A DNA stretch of 64,000 nt from Mycobacterium sp. JS623 (GCF_000328565.1 NC_019966.1:4898001-4962000), one strand, 5' to 3'; counted from the stretch's first letter, positions 39,289 through 47,961 are shown. Notes: generated by a model from the letters alone, not told the origin. A program made the numbers and translations.

Positions 39289-40427
39289 AGGCCGAGGTCG
39301 CGGCCGATGATCTCCTTCATGATCTCGGTCGTGCCGCCGAAGATCGTCTGGATCCGGACGTCGACGTAGTCGCGGGCGACCTTGTACTCGTTCATGTAGC
39401 CGTACCCGCCGTGCAGCTGCACGCAGTTGTCCACGACGCGCTTGTTGAGCTCGGTGCACCACCACTTGGCCTTTGACGCCTCGACCGCGGTCAGCTCCTT
39501 GTCGACGGCGGCGCGCAGGCAGCGGTCGATGAACTGCTCGGCGATCTCGAGCTCGGTGTCCATCTCGGCCATCAGGAACCGGTTGTGCTGGAAGCTGCCG
39601 ATCGGCTGACCGAACGCCTTGCGGTCCTTGACGTATTGCAGTGTCTCGCGCCAGGTTTCACGCGCACCGGCAACCGCGGCGATCGCGATGGACAACCGCT
39701 CGGACGGCAAGTTGTGCATCAGGTGGTAGAACCCCTTGCCCTCCTCGCCGAGAAGGTTGGTGCCGGGTACCCGCACGTTATCGAAGTGCAGTTCGGCGGT
39801 GTCGGCGGAGTGCAGGCCCATCTTGTCGAGCTTGCGTCCGCGCTCGAAGCCCTCCATGCCGCGCTCGACGACCAGCAGCGAGAAGCCCTTGTGACCCGCC
39901 TCGGGATCGGTCCGGGCGACGACGATGACGAGATCGCTGTTGATGCCCGCCGAGATGAATGTCTTGGAGCCGTTGAGGATCCAGTCGTGACCGTCGCGCA
40001 CTGCCGACGTCTTGATGCCGGCCAGGTCGCTGCCTGCCCCGGGTTCGGTCATCGCGATCGCGCCGATGAGCTCACCGGTGATGTAGCCGGGCAGCCACCG
40101 TTCCTTCTGTTCGTCGGTGGCCAGCGATGCGAAGTACGGGCCGACGATGTCGTTCTGCAGGCTCAGGCCAGGCGCTGCGGCGCCGAACTTCGAGAACTCT
40201 TCGACGATAACGGCGTTGAACCGGAAGTCGTCGACGCCCCCGCCGCCGTACTCCTCGGGCATGTTGAACCCGATCAGGCCGTATTTGCCTGCGGCCACGT
40301 AGGATTCACGGTCTACGAGGCGTTCGCTCTCCCATTTCTCGACGTGGGGTGCGCACTCCTTCTCCAAGAATTGGCGCGCCGTCTCCCGCAGCTGCTCGTG
40401 TTCGGGTTCGAATACCAGGCGTTTCAT
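39285..40427 (-). CDS. Acyl-CoA dehydrogenase
   Basis: A 380-residue FAD enzyme. AIAMTEPGAGSDLAGIKT (flavin/substrate), WILNGSKTFISAGINSDLVI, DRKAFGQPIGSFQHNRFLMA and the C-terminal VQLHGGYGYMNEYKVARDYV plus IQTIFGGTTEIMKEIIGRDL are standard for this family. The C-terminal GGTTEIM lacks the Glu used by medium-chain enzymes, so the base should lie elsewhere, as in isovaleryl/long-chain types. ATG 40427 was chosen, 2 bp after the hydratase stop. Third gene of a thiolase, hydratase, dehydrogenase operon. Confidence 0.94.
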   Translation of the reverse strand: MKRLVFEPEHEQLRETARQFLEKECAPHVEKWESERLVDRESYVAAGKYGLIGFNMPEEYGGGGVDDFRFNAVIVEEFSKFGAAAPGLSLQNDIVGPYFASLATDEQKERWLPGYITGELIGAIAMTEPGAGSDLAGIKTSAVRDGHDWILNGSKTFISAGINSDLVIVVARTDPEAGHKGFSLLVVERGMEGFERGRKLDKMGLHSADTAELHFDNVRVPGTNLLGEEGKGFYHLMHNLPSERLSIAIAAVAGARETWRETLQYVKDRKAFGQPIGSFQHNRFLMAEMDTELEIAEQFIDRCLRAAVDKELTAVEASKAKWWCTELNKRVVDNCVQLHGGYGYMNEYKVARDYVDVRIQTIFGGTTEIMKEIIGRDLGL

Positions 40428-40429
40428 CA

Positions 40430-41227
40430 CTATTTGGCTTTCCATACGGGCTGGCGCTTCTCCGCAAACGCCAGCGGTCCTTCTTTCGCGTCCTCGGAAC
40501 GAATCAGCGTCCCGATTTCGTGCATGGTCCTTTCCCAGCCGGCCTCGTCGCCGGTGATCACGCCCTCATCGACGCCCATCGCGACGCGCTTGCTCGCCCA
40601 CACCGCCAGCGGCGCATTGCACGTGATCCGTTCGGCGAGTGCAAGCGCCGCCTCGACCGCGGTGCCGTCGGGCACGACCTGATTGATCAGCCCCCACTTG
40701 AGCGCGTCGGCGGAGGACATCGGCTCGCCGGTGAAAATCAGCTCCATTGCCACCTTGCGTGGCAGATGATCGACGATGCGGAACACTCCGCCCGCAGCGG
40801 CGATCAGGCCGCGCTTCACTTCCGGCAGACCGAATTTCGCGCGTTCCTCGGCCACGACGAGGTCGCTGGCGAGCGCCAACTCTGAGCCGCCGCCGAGCGC
40901 GGTTCCGTTGACTGCGGCGATGGTCGGCTTGTCGATGTAGTGGTGCACGTATCCCGCGAAGCCCCACTCGCCGTGGTCGGGATGGAACAGATTCTCGCGA
41001 CGGGAGATCGCCTTGAGATCGGCTCCGGCGCAGAATGATTCACCAGCACCGGTGATGACGACTGCGCGTACTTCCGGATCGTCCTGCGCAGCCTGCAGCG
41101 CATCCCCCACGGCGGTACTCACAGCACTGTTGACCGCGTTGCGGGCCTCGGGCCGGTTGATCGTGATGATCAGGACGTTGCCCCGCCGCTCGGTGAGAGC
41201 GGCGGGGGCTTGCACGTCTGAGGTCAC
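40430..41227 (-). CDS. Enoyl-CoA hydratase
   Basis: A 265-residue crotonase with GNVLIITINRPEARNAVNSA, VITGAGESFCAGADLKAIS (oxyanion 1) and TIAAVNGTALGGGSELALAS (oxyanion 2), then GLPEVKRGLIAAAGGVFRI where a Glu and Ala-Gly-Gly occupy the catalytic region. GTG 41227 overlaps the thiolase stop; the upstream extension is not protein-like. Adds water to enoyl-CoA in beta-oxidation. Confidence 0.93.
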   Translation of the reverse strand: MTSDVQAPAALTERRGNVLIITINRPEARNAVNSAVSTAVGDALQAAQDDPEVRAVVITGAGESFCAGADLKAISRRENLFHPDHGEWGFAGYVHHYIDKPTIAAVNGTALGGGSELALASDLVVAEERAKFGLPEVKRGLIAAAGGVFRIVDHLPRKVAMELIFTGEPMSSADALKWGLINQVVPDGTAVEAALALAERITCNAPLAVWASKRVAMGVDEGVITGDEAGWERTMHEIGTLIRSEDAKEGPLAFAEKRQPVWKAK

Positions 41228-42369
41228 AGCAGCTCGATGATGGTGGCGTTGGCCTGGCCGCCACCCTCGCACATGGTCTGCAGGCCGTACTGAATTCCCT
41301 TGTCGCGCATGTGGTACAGCATCGTGGTCATGATGCGGGCGCCGGAACCGCCGAGCGGATGGCCAAGAGCGATCGCGCCACCGTTGGGGTTGAGCTTCTT
41401 CTCGTCGGCGCCGATGTCCTTCAACCACGCCAGCGGCACGGGCGCGAACGCCTCGTTGACCTCGAACACGCCGATGTCGTCGACCGACAGGCCTGACTTC
41501 TTCAGCGCTTTCTGGGTGGCGGGGATCGGCGCCGTCAGCATGATCACCGGGTCGGCGCCGGCCAGCACCGCGGTGTGCACCTTCGCAATCGGCTTGAGGC
41601 CCAACGACTTCGCCTTTTCGGCGGACATGAACAGGAGCGCAGCCGACCCGTCGGAGATCTGCGATGAGTTGCCCGCGTGGATCACGCCGTCCTCTTTGAA
41701 CGCCGGCTTCAGTCCGGCCATCTTCTCGATGGTGGTACCGCGGCGGATGCCCTCATCCTTGAGTACCGGGTTGCCGTCCTGGTCCTTGATTGCCACGATC
41801 TGGTCGTCGAACGCACCGGAATCCTGTGCGGCAGCGGCCTTCTCGTGTGAGCCAAGCGAAAACTGATCGACCATGGTGCGGTCGAAGCCCCACTGCTCCG
41901 CGATCATCTCGGCGCCGATGCCCTGGTTCGGGGTCTGGCTGTAACGGTTGCGGAATGCCTCGGGGTACGGGTGGCCGCCGTTGGCCAGCGATGAGCCCAT
42001 CGGTACCCGCGACATCACCTCGACACCGCCGGCCACCACGACGTCGTAGTGCCCGGCCACCACACCGGCCGCGGCGAAGTGGATGGACTGCTGGCTCGAG
42101 CCGCACTGCCGGTCGACGGTCACGCCGGGCACGCTCTCGGGCCAACCCGCCGCGAGCACCGCGGTGCGGGCGATGTCCAGGGCCTGCTCGCCCGCCTGCA
42201 TGACGCAGCCCCAGATGACGTCGTCGACGATCGCTGGATCGATGCCGGTGCGCTCGGCCAAGCCGTTGAGCACCTGCGCGGACAGCTCGCCGGGATGCAC
42301 ACCCGACAACCCGCCGTTGCGCTTGCCGACGGGCGACCGCACGGCCTCGACGATGACGGCTTCAGCCAT
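41224..42369 (-). CDS. Acetyl-CoA acyltransferase (thiolase)
   Basis: A 381-residue thiolase. Catalytic residues are Cys89 (VDRQCGSSQQ), His337 (IALGHPLGGSGAR) and Cys367 (QTMCEGGGQANA). EVNEAFAPVPLAWLKDIG is the thiolase core. It cleaves 3-ketoacyl-CoA. The first gene of its operon, divergent from a FadR-type GntR gene. The start ADEVIV.. at ATG 42369 is preceded by GGAGCAG. The paralogue number (FadA) cannot be assigned by eye. Confidence 0.94.
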   Translation of the reverse strand: MAEAVIVEAVRSPVGKRNGGLSGVHPGELSAQVLNGLAERTGIDPAIVDDVIWGCVMQAGEQALDIARTAVLAAGWPESVPGVTVDRQCGSSQQSIHFAAAGVVAGHYDVVVAGGVEVMSRVPMGSSLANGGHPYPEAFRNRYSQTPNQGIGAEMIAEQWGFDRTMVDQFSLGSHEKAAAAQDSGAFDDQIVAIKDQDGNPVLKDEGIRRGTTIEKMAGLKPAFKEDGVIHAGNSSQISDGSAALLFMSAEKAKSLGLKPIAKVHTAVLAGADPVIMLTAPIPATQKALKKSGLSVDDIGVFEVNEAFAPVPLAWLKDIGADEKKLNPNGGAIALGHPLGGSGARIMTTMLYHMRDKGIQYGLQTMCEGGGQANATIIELL

Positions 42370-42430
42370 GACACTGCTCCTTTGAATGTGTGTTTCCCCG
42401 AAGGTAGAACAACAAGGTTTACTAGGTCAA

Positions 42431-42446
42431 CCTACTGGTTGGTAGG
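42431..42446. promoter_or_regulatory. Probable GntR/FadR-type operator
   Basis: CCTAC (42431-42435) and GTAGG (42442-42446) form an inverted repeat around TGGTTG, close to the ACTGGT-type half sites bound by FadR-like GntR proteins. It lies in the promoter shared by the thiolase operon and the GntR gene. Confidence 0.5.
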
Positions 42447-42534
42447 CTGTGGCCGGACGTTCATGCCGGTCCGAGCCTCTCCGACATGGTTTACTGAGTT
42501 GCATAGCTCGGGGAAACACTGTTTGGGAGAAGTT

Positions 42535-43329
42535 GTGACGCGAAGCACACCGCTGGCGCCGATGATCGGCCCTGACGGCGTCGGCGGAACGGGCGCTGCG
42601 GTCCGCTCGCCGAAGACGGCTGAGCTGGTAGCGGGCACGCTGCGTCGCATGGTCGTGGATGGTCAGCTCAAGGACGGAGACTTCCTGCCGAACGAGGCTG
42701 AGCTGATGGCCCACTTCGGTGTCAGCCGGCCGACGTTGCGCGAGGCGGTCCGCGTGCTGGAGTCCGAGCGGCTGGTCGAGGTGCGACGGGGGTCGCGTAC
42801 CGGCGCCCGCGTCCGCGTGCCCGGCCCTGAGATCGTGGCGCGGCCTGCGGGCCTGCTGCTCGAACTGACGGGTGCCACCATCGCCGATGTCATGGTGGCC
42901 CAGGCGGGTATCGAGCCGATGGCGGCGCGACTGCTCGCGGAATCCGGGAATGCTGAGGCGTTCGACGAACTGGACAAGATGGTGGCCGAGCAGATTCCGT
43001 CGGGCTGGCAGTCGGGCCGGCTGGCCGAGACGACCGGCGATTTCCATCGCCGGATGGTGGAGCTTTCCGGCAATGCGACGCTCGCCATCATGGCAGGCAT
43101 GTTGCACGAGATCACCGTGCGCCACACCGCGTTCGTCTTCAAGGAGAATCGGCCGGTATCCAAGGCCGACTACGACAAGTTGATGCGCTCGTATGCACGC
43201 CTGATGAAGTTGTTGCGTGCAGGCGACGGGGCGGCCGCGGAGGCGCACTGGCGTAAGCATCTCGACGTCGCCCGCGGCCTCATGCTGGATGGACTCGAGA
43301 CCGTCAAGGTCCGCGACGTGATGGGCTAG
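42535..43329 (+). CDS. GntR regulator, FadR subfamily
   Basis: A 264-residue regulator. Winged helix at residues about 25-95 (TAELVAGTLRRMVVDGQLKD, FLPNEAELMAHFGVSRPTLR, EAVRVLESERLVEVRRGSRT) and a helical FCD ligand domain (about 115-250) with the metal/ligand residues in GDFHRRMVELSGN and EAHWRKHLDVARG. GTG 42535 follows GGGAGAAG. It is divergent from the beta-oxidation operon and probably represses it until an acyl-CoA or acid ligand is present. Confidence 0.92.
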   Translation: MTRSTPLAPMIGPDGVGGTGAAVRSPKTAELVAGTLRRMVVDGQLKDGDFLPNEAELMAHFGVSRPTLREAVRVLESERLVEVRRGSRTGARVRVPGPEIVARPAGLLLELTGATIADVMVAQAGIEPMAARLLAESGNAEAFDELDKMVAEQIPSGWQSGRLAETTGDFHRRMVELSGNATLAIMAGMLHEITVRHTAFVFKENRPVSKADYDKLMRSYARLMKLLRAGDGAAAEAHWRKHLDVARGLMLDGLETVKVRDVMG

Positions 43330-43364
43330 GGCCTGCGCCGTCCCGGGGTGAGTGGTTACGAAAA

Positions 43365-43421
43365 TGCCCAGCTCTTGGCGACAAAGTCGTCGGTAGCGAC
43401 AAAGTCGTTCAGAGCTGGGCA
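43365..43421. terminator. Nested hairpin element between convergent genes
   Basis: TGCCCAGCTCT (43365-43375) and AGAGCTGGGCA (43111+310, i.e. 43411-43421) are perfect 11-bp inverted arms. Between them a 13-bp unit GCGACAAAGTCGT occurs twice (43378-43390, 43396-43408), each unit itself a mini-hairpin CGAC-AAA-GTCG. Folded RNA or DNA would give an outer stem with two identical inner hairpins, a three-way junction. It lies between the ends of the GntR gene and a minus-strand gene, so it likely ends transcription on both strands. Confidence 0.7.
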
Positions 43422-43437
43422 CTTTGGCATGTGCCCC

Positions 43438-43818
43438 CTAGTCCGGCCAGACCGCAAGCTGCGTAGCGGTTTCCGCGAGTCCGTCCGCCGTCTTCCACCG
43501 CATCGGCAACAGCCGATACCGCCAACAGCCGGGATGGCCGCAGGGTCCGACATGGTCGACCGAGATCGAGATCAGTTCGTCCTCGAGGTGCTTGGCGTGC
43601 GTCTCGAGATAGATCCCTCTTTCGTCGTCAAGCTCCGACATCAGCTCGCTGCCATAGAGGAGCCGCGGGCCCGGTGCCCGATACAGCAGGACGCACTGCT
43701 GCCGATCCGGACAGTGCCCGCTGATCACTCGCACAACGCAGTTCCGGTCGACCGGCCCAAGGTCGCTGTCCACCTGACCGGTCTCGTCGACCCAGACAAC
43801 GACTGGGTCAGGTTGCAT
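43438..43818 (-). CDS. Hypothetical protein, 126 aa
   Basis: I do not recognise this protein. It has no signal peptide or membrane span. It contains six Cys residues across CVVRVISGHCPDRQQCVLLY and GPCGHPGCWRYRLLP, so a metal site is possible. Its start overlaps the end of the DUF3556 gene by 11 bp, so it is translated with that gene. Confidence 0.75.
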   Translation of the reverse strand: MQPDPVVVWVDETGQVDSDLGPVDRNCVVRVISGHCPDRQQCVLLYRAPGPRLLYGSELMSELDDERGIYLETHAKHLEDELISISVDHVGPCGHPGCWRYRLLPMRWKTADGLAETATQLAVWPD

Positions 43819-45556
43819 CGGCGCGGTTCTTCTCCCATGTCACGTGCACGGGGACCGTGTCGTCCCACGGCTGCCGTGTCACCATGTCGGCGACTTTCAC
43901 GTAGCCCCTTTCGAATTCGCCGGTGGCCGCATCGACGAGCCGGTACTCCTGTCGCTGCTTGTGGATCGGCTGGGCGTCCAGTAGCAGGATGCGAATCTCC
44001 CCCGGCTCAAAATGGCAGCGCTCCTGCAGGGCCTCGATCAGTTGTTCGTTGTGCATGTGGCCGTCGCCAAAGTTCCACCCGATGGCTGTCGAACAGATCC
44101 GCTCGCCGTCGGTCAGCACGTAGTCGTCCTCGTTCTGACCCGCCATCGCCCGATGCGCGAGCGTGAACATCGCACGACCGTGAGTGTTGAAGGCGCGGAA
44201 CGCATATCCCATATAGAGGTACATCTGCGCGGTCTCCGGGCTGCCGTAATACCGTTCCATCTGGGCCTGCGGCATGCTCGCGATCGACACGATGTTTTTC
44301 TCGATCTTCTCCGCCGCCGACGGCTTGACGCACCACAATCCGGTGTCCCAGTTGCCCGCGTAATACCGCATGCCCGGCAGGAAGGACACCTTGCGCGGGA
44401 ACAGGTTTCCGATGACGACGGTGCCGGCGACGACGATGAACAACAGCACCGGCAGCGGCGTCGTCATGTCACCCAAGCCCACCCCAGCGTGGCCGACGAA
44501 CAGTGCCAGCACGGAAAACATCATGAAAACGTTCCACTCGAGCGGCACGCCCATCGGTATCGACGACAGGATGCCGAAGTGGAAGCACAGCATGATGAAC
44601 GCGGCGATCGCCGTCGGCCAGCCGCCGTGGGAGAAGAACAACACCAGCGGCACCAGCCCCTCGATCGCGGTGCTGAAGTGTGCGAGCCACCGCGACAGCC
44701 GGCCGGGCCGCAGGTCATCTGGGAAGTGCTCGAAGAACATTCGCTTGATGATCCGCGGGCGAAACACCGGGTTGTTGCTCATCATCGTCGAGATGACGAA
44801 CGGGAAGTGCTTGTTCAGCTTGGACGTCGCCGCGCCCAGCCAGATCACCAGACACACCAGCTTGGCCGCGATGATCATGTCGACTCCGTAGCCCGCGAAC
44901 AGAAACGCGACCGTGAACGACGCGTATACCTCGCCGCGCGCGGCCAGGAAGATCACCTTGTCGCGCAGGCCGAGCACTGCCAGCAGACCGAGGATTGTCC
45001 AGATCTGCCACATCGGCAGCACGCCCACCGTCGTACCCAACGCCGGGACCGGCCCAGTACCGTCGGAGAACAGCGCGACCACGAGCATCACGACCAACGC
45101 GCCGTACAGCACGGCGTCGAAGGGCGTGCGGGTGGTGCCCTTGGTCAGCGGCACTCGAGTCGGCCACGGAGGCAGCCGAATGGTGTTGGGCCGCAACCAG
45201 TACAGGATCGAACCCATCGGCGGGAAGAACCGGTTGTTCAGTGGGCCGAACCCACAGCCGAGCCCGATCACCTCGAACAGCATCGTGTACAGGACGACCT
45301 TCTCGAACACGATCGGCTCGGCATACCACGACGTGACGTTCGTGAAGCCATCGATGCCCTTGGTCGCGAGTGCAAACAACCAGCCGCCGAGGATGTAGAG
45401 CAGGATCTTGACGACGTAGAACAGGTGCAGCACGACCGGCGTACCAAAGCCCACCTCGGCCCAGTGCCGCGCCATCGGCACGATCTTCTCGGCGCGAGTG
45501 CCCTTACTCCACTGTTCGTAATCGACGACGGGTGCGTCCTGCTTGAGAAACCCCAT
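43808..45556 (-). CDS. DUF3556 transmembrane protein
   Basis: A 582-residue polytopic membrane protein of the mycobacterial DUF3556 family. Nine to ten hydrophobic spans occupy residues about 40-400 (e.g. VVLHLFYVVKILLYILGGWL, TVAFLFAGYGVDMIIAAKLV, LPVLLFIVVAGTVVIGN), and a soluble C-terminal domain of about 170 residues follows, with YYAGNWDTGLWCVKP and GWNFGDGHMHNEQLIEALQE. The latter His-rich part may bind metal. Function is unknown. A KstR-type box is 13 bp before the start, so it may belong to the cholesterol regulon. Confidence 0.9.
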   Translation of the reverse strand: MGFLKQDAPVVDYEQWSKGTRAEKIVPMARHWAEVGFGTPVVLHLFYVVKILLYILGGWLFALATKGIDGFTNVTSWYAEPIVFEKVVLYTMLFEVIGLGCGFGPLNNRFFPPMGSILYWLRPNTIRLPPWPTRVPLTKGTTRTPFDAVLYGALVVMLVVALFSDGTGPVPALGTTVGVLPMWQIWTILGLLAVLGLRDKVIFLAARGEVYASFTVAFLFAGYGVDMIIAAKLVCLVIWLGAATSKLNKHFPFVISTMMSNNPVFRPRIIKRMFFEHFPDDLRPGRLSRWLAHFSTAIEGLVPLVLFFSHGGWPTAIAAFIMLCFHFGILSSIPMGVPLEWNVFMMFSVLALFVGHAGVGLGDMTTPLPVLLFIVVAGTVVIGNLFPRKVSFLPGMRYYAGNWDTGLWCVKPSAAEKIEKNIVSIASMPQAQMERYYGSPETAQMYLYMGYAFRAFNTHGRAMFTLAHRAMAGQNEDDYVLTDGERICSTAIGWNFGDGHMHNEQLIEALQERCHFEPGEIRILLLDAQPIHKQRQEYRLVDAATGEFERGYVKVADMVTRQPWDDTVPVHVTWEKNRADAT

Positions 45557-45568
45557 GACGCATCAGAC

Positions 45569-45582
45569 TAGAACGTGTTCTA
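45569..45582. promoter_or_regulatory. KstR-type operator
   Basis: TAGAACGTGTTCTA matches the KstR consensus TnnAACnnGTTnnA exactly and its arms are perfectly inverted. KstR is the TetR-family repressor of cholesterol-uptake and degradation genes in mycobacteria. The box is 13 bp upstream of the DUF3556 start, where a repressor would block transcription. The kstR gene itself is not in the window. Confidence 0.8.
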
Positions 45583-45627
45583 ACTGAGCGGAATGCCTTT
45601 AGCCGGCGACCACTCGCCGTTCTACTC

Positions 45628-45648
45628 TCGGCCAGCTGTTCTGGCCGA
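45628..45648 (-). terminator. Hairpin after DoxX gene
   Basis: TCGGCCAG (45628-45635) and CTGGCCGA (45641-45648) form an 8-bp stem with a 5-base loop, about 18 bp past the DoxX stop on the minus strand. A terminator is likely, isolating DUF3556 from DoxX. Confidence 0.6.
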
Positions 45649-45666
45649 TGTGCTGCTCGCCCTGGC

Positions 45667-46197
45667 TTAGGCTTCGGATTTCGCCGGCGGCCGGTAGAAG
45701 ATCGCCAACTGCCCGATGCCACCGGCGAGCCCCAGGCCAGCCGAGATCAGCAGACCCCACCAGCCGTGCAGGAAGTCATAGAGCCCCGTCGTTCGGAACA
45801 ACGCGTAGTCAAGACTGAACTTGCCGGCCCCGATCGTCGCGACCGCGACCGCCGACACCGCGAGGATCAGGTTGTACTCCCAGCCCTCCTTGACGATGAA
45901 GAAGCCGTTGGGTCGGTGCACGGTCCACGCCGCGACCAACATCAGCGCGACGAAGCCCGCCGCGGGGATCGGCGTCAACAAGCCGGCCGCCAGACCGAGC
46001 CCCGCCGACATCTCCGTGGTCGCCGCGATCCGGGCGTGGAAGATGCCCGGCTTCATCCCCATGCTGTCGAACCAGCCCGCGGTGCCCTTCAGCCCGCCCT
46101 TACCGAAAAATTTGTTGTAGCCGTGTGCGGCCATGGTCAGACCCAGCACCACCCGAAGAATCAGCAGTCCGGTGTCGATGGCCGTGTGGTCAGTCAT
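45667..46197 (-). CDS. DoxX family membrane protein
   Basis: A 176-residue protein with four hydrophobic spans. LLILRVVLGLTMAAHGYNKF is the DoxX N-terminal signature (R, HG, KF), followed by GGLKGTAGWFDSMGMKPGIF and AATTEMSAGLGLAAGLLTPI. DoxX proteins work in membrane redox or thiol stress in mycobacteria. ATG 46197 was chosen over an upstream extension that is not protein-like. It lies 22 bp after the SDR gene on the same strand and is probably co-transcribed with it. Confidence 0.92.
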   Translation of the reverse strand: MTDHTAIDTGLLILRVVLGLTMAAHGYNKFFGKGGLKGTAGWFDSMGMKPGIFHARIAATTEMSAGLGLAAGLLTPIPAAGFVALMLVAAWTVHRPNGFFIVKEGWEYNLILAVSAVAVATIGAGKFSLDYALFRTTGLYDFLHGWWGLLISAGLGLAGGIGQLAIFYRPPAKSEA

Positions 46198-46219
46198 GCA
46201 ACAAAATCTAAGCCATGTG

Positions 46220-46984
46220 TTAAACGGCCGACCAGCCCCCGTCCACACTGAGCACGGTTCCGTGGATGTTCGCGGCGTCGTCGCTGGCCAGAAATAGCAC
46301 CGCGGCCGCAACCTCGGCGGGGGTGCTCATCCGCCTCGATGGCAGGCGGGCCAGCAGCGGCGCGGTGTGATCGGCGAACTCCCCCTGGCGTTCAGTCGCA
46401 ATCGGCCCAGGCGCGACGGCGTTGACCCGGACGCCCGACGGGCCATACTCGTCGGCCCACGCCTGGGTGAACGAGTGCATCACCGCCTTGTTGGCGTTGT
46501 AGACCGCAGAGCCCGCCATGCCGCGCAGGCCGGCTATCGACCCGATGTTGACGATCGCGCCCTCACCCCGCTGCACCATCGCGGCCGCCAGCACTCCCGT
46601 CAGTAGAAAGGGCGCAAACACGTTGACCGCGAAGGCATCTCGCAGGAGGTCTTCAGAGACTTCGGCGGTCGGCGCCGGCATCAGCAACATCGCGGCATTG
46701 TTGATCAGGATGTCGATCCGTCCACCCGCCGTAACGGTGGCCTGTTCAGCCAGCCGGCGCACCTCGTCCTTCCCCGCGCCCATGTCGGCGGCGACGAATT
46801 CCGCGGCGCCGCCTGCGGATCGGATGTCGGCGACGACCGCGTCGCCGCGGGCCTTGTCGCGGCCGCTGACGATGACGAACGCGCCCTCCGCCGCCAATGC
46901 CGTGGCAATCGCAACCCCGAGGCCGCCCGTGGAACCAGTAACCAGTGCCGTGCGGCCTGCCAGCCGCTCAATCTGTGGACTCAT
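46220..46984 (-). CDS. Short-chain dehydrogenase/reductase
   Basis: A 254-residue SDR with TGSTGGLG (16-23), NNAAM in place of NNAG, Ser in NIGSIAGLRG and YNANK as YxxxK. IHGTVLSVDGGWSAV is the usual C-terminus. The start is ATG 46984, 24 bp from the divergent TetR gene. Substrate unknown. The TetR protein encoded opposite probably controls it. Confidence 0.92.
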   Translation of the reverse strand: MSPQIERLAGRTALVTGSTGGLGVAIATALAAEGAFVIVSGRDKARGDAVVADIRSAGGAAEFVAADMGAGKDEVRRLAEQATVTAGGRIDILINNAAMLLMPAPTAEVSEDLLRDAFAVNVFAPFLLTGVLAAAMVQRGEGAIVNIGSIAGLRGMAGSAVYNANKAVMHSFTQAWADEYGPSGVRVNAVAPGPIATERQGEFADHTAPLLARLPSRRMSTPAEVAAAVLFLASDDAANIHGTVLSVDGGWSAV

Positions 46985-47008
46985 GGCTCCACTGGTACGC
47001 TCGCAAAA

Positions 47009-47611
47009 ATGGACCTGCAAGTCCAGAAACTGACGCCCAAGGGCCGAGCGACACGACAGCGCATCATCGAGGGCGCGGCGGCGGAGATTCGCGAGAACGG
47101 CCTCGCCCTTGCCACGCTCGACGATATTCGGGCGCGCACGCAGACCTCCAAAAGTCAACTGTTCCACTACTTCCCCGAAGGCAAGGAACAGTTGCTGCTC
47201 GCGGTCGCCGAGCACGAGGCGCAAATGGTGCTCGACGAACAGCAGCCGCATCTGGGCGAGCTGACGTCGTGGGCGGCCTGGCAGCGCTGGCGTGATGCCG
47301 TCGTGGACCGCTACCAGCGACAGGGCCAGCATTGCCCGCTTGGCGTGCTGATGACAGAGATCGGTCGCAGCACACCTGGTGCTCAGGCGGTAACGGCGGC
47401 GCTGATGCGGCGGTGGCACGACGAGATTGCGGCGGGCGTACGGCACATGCAGTTGCAGGACAAGGTCAATGCCCGGCTCGACGCCGACCGGGTGGCCGCC
47501 GCACTGCTCTCCGGGATCCAGGGCGGGGTGGCCGTGCTGCTGGCCACCGGCGACCTCAGTTATCTCGAGTCGGCGCTGGATGTCGGAATCGAGTCGCTGC
47601 GCAGCGCCTAA
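47009..47611 (+). CDS. TetR family regulator
   Basis: A 200-residue TetR protein. HTH at residues about 10-58 (KGRATRQRIIEGAAAEIREN, LATLDDIRARTQTSKSQLFH, YFPEGKEQLL). The C-domain is of the TetR_C_16-like kind (QHCPLGVLMTEIGRSTPGAQ), often a repressor of oxidoreductase genes that sense reactive or chlorinated compounds. It is divergent from the SDR/DoxX operon, and a near-palindrome covers its own start codon. Confidence 0.93.
   Translation: MDLQVQKLTPKGRATRQRIIEGAAAEIRENGLALATLDDIRARTQTSKSQLFHYFPEGKEQLLLAVAEHEAQMVLDEQQPHLGELTSWAAWQRWRDAVVDRYQRQGQHCPLGVLMTEIGRSTPGAQAVTAALMRRWHDEIAAGVRHMQLQDKVNARLDADRVAAALLSGIQGGVAVLLATGDLSYLESALDVGIESLRSA
47010..47025. promoter_or_regulatory. Near-palindrome over the TetR start codon
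   Basis: TGGACCTGCAAGTCCA is symmetrical except for one base pair (TGGAC / GTCCA arms around TGCA). It overlaps the start of the TetR gene and lies 25 bp from the SDR start, a good place for autorepression and control of the divergent operon. Confidence 0.55.
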
Positions 47612-47615
47612 CGGG

Positions 47616-47939
47616 CTAGGCCACGCCAGCTGCCATATGGCGCTTGCCCCACGTGCACATCGCCTGGGTCACCGGTTTCAGTGACTGACCGTATTCGGTC
47701 AGCGAGTACTCGACGCGCGGAGGCACTTCGGCGAACACCTCGCGGCGGACAATGCCGTCGGTCTCCAGCTCGCGCAGTTGACGGGTCAGCACGCGGTCGC
47801 TGATTCCCGTCGTCTTGCGCTTGAGTTCGGCGAAGCGGTGCGGCCCCGTATGCATCATGTGGAAGATCAGCACGGCCTTCCACTTGCCGCCGATGACCGC
47901 GAGGGTGGCCTCCACCGGACAGCCGAACCGATCGTCCAT
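47616..47939 (-). CDS. HxlR family regulator
   Basis: A 107-residue winged-helix protein of the HxlR/MarR-like group. CPVEATLAVIGGKWKAVLIF, HRFAELKRKTTGISDRVLTR and QLRELETDGIVRREVFAEVP with VEYSLTEYGQSLKPV are the full family signature. The Cys near residue 7 is a redox or electrophile sensor in many members. ATG 47939 with GGGAGG upstream was chosen over GTG 47945. It is divergent from the NADP-binding gene, and a symmetrical site lies between. Confidence 0.93.
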   Translation of the reverse strand: MDDRFGCPVEATLAVIGGKWKAVLIFHMMHTGPHRFAELKRKTTGISDRVLTRQLRELETDGIVRREVFAEVPPRVEYSLTEYGQSLKPVTQAMCTWGKRHMAAGVA

Positions 47940-47961
47940 ACCCACCTCCCGGTCAGTAGCT

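Noticed and set aside
44012..45571. A 519-codon plus-strand frame opposite DUF3556
   Set aside because: It is a mirror of the membrane protein gene, composed of His/Arg/Gln-rich sequence without domains.
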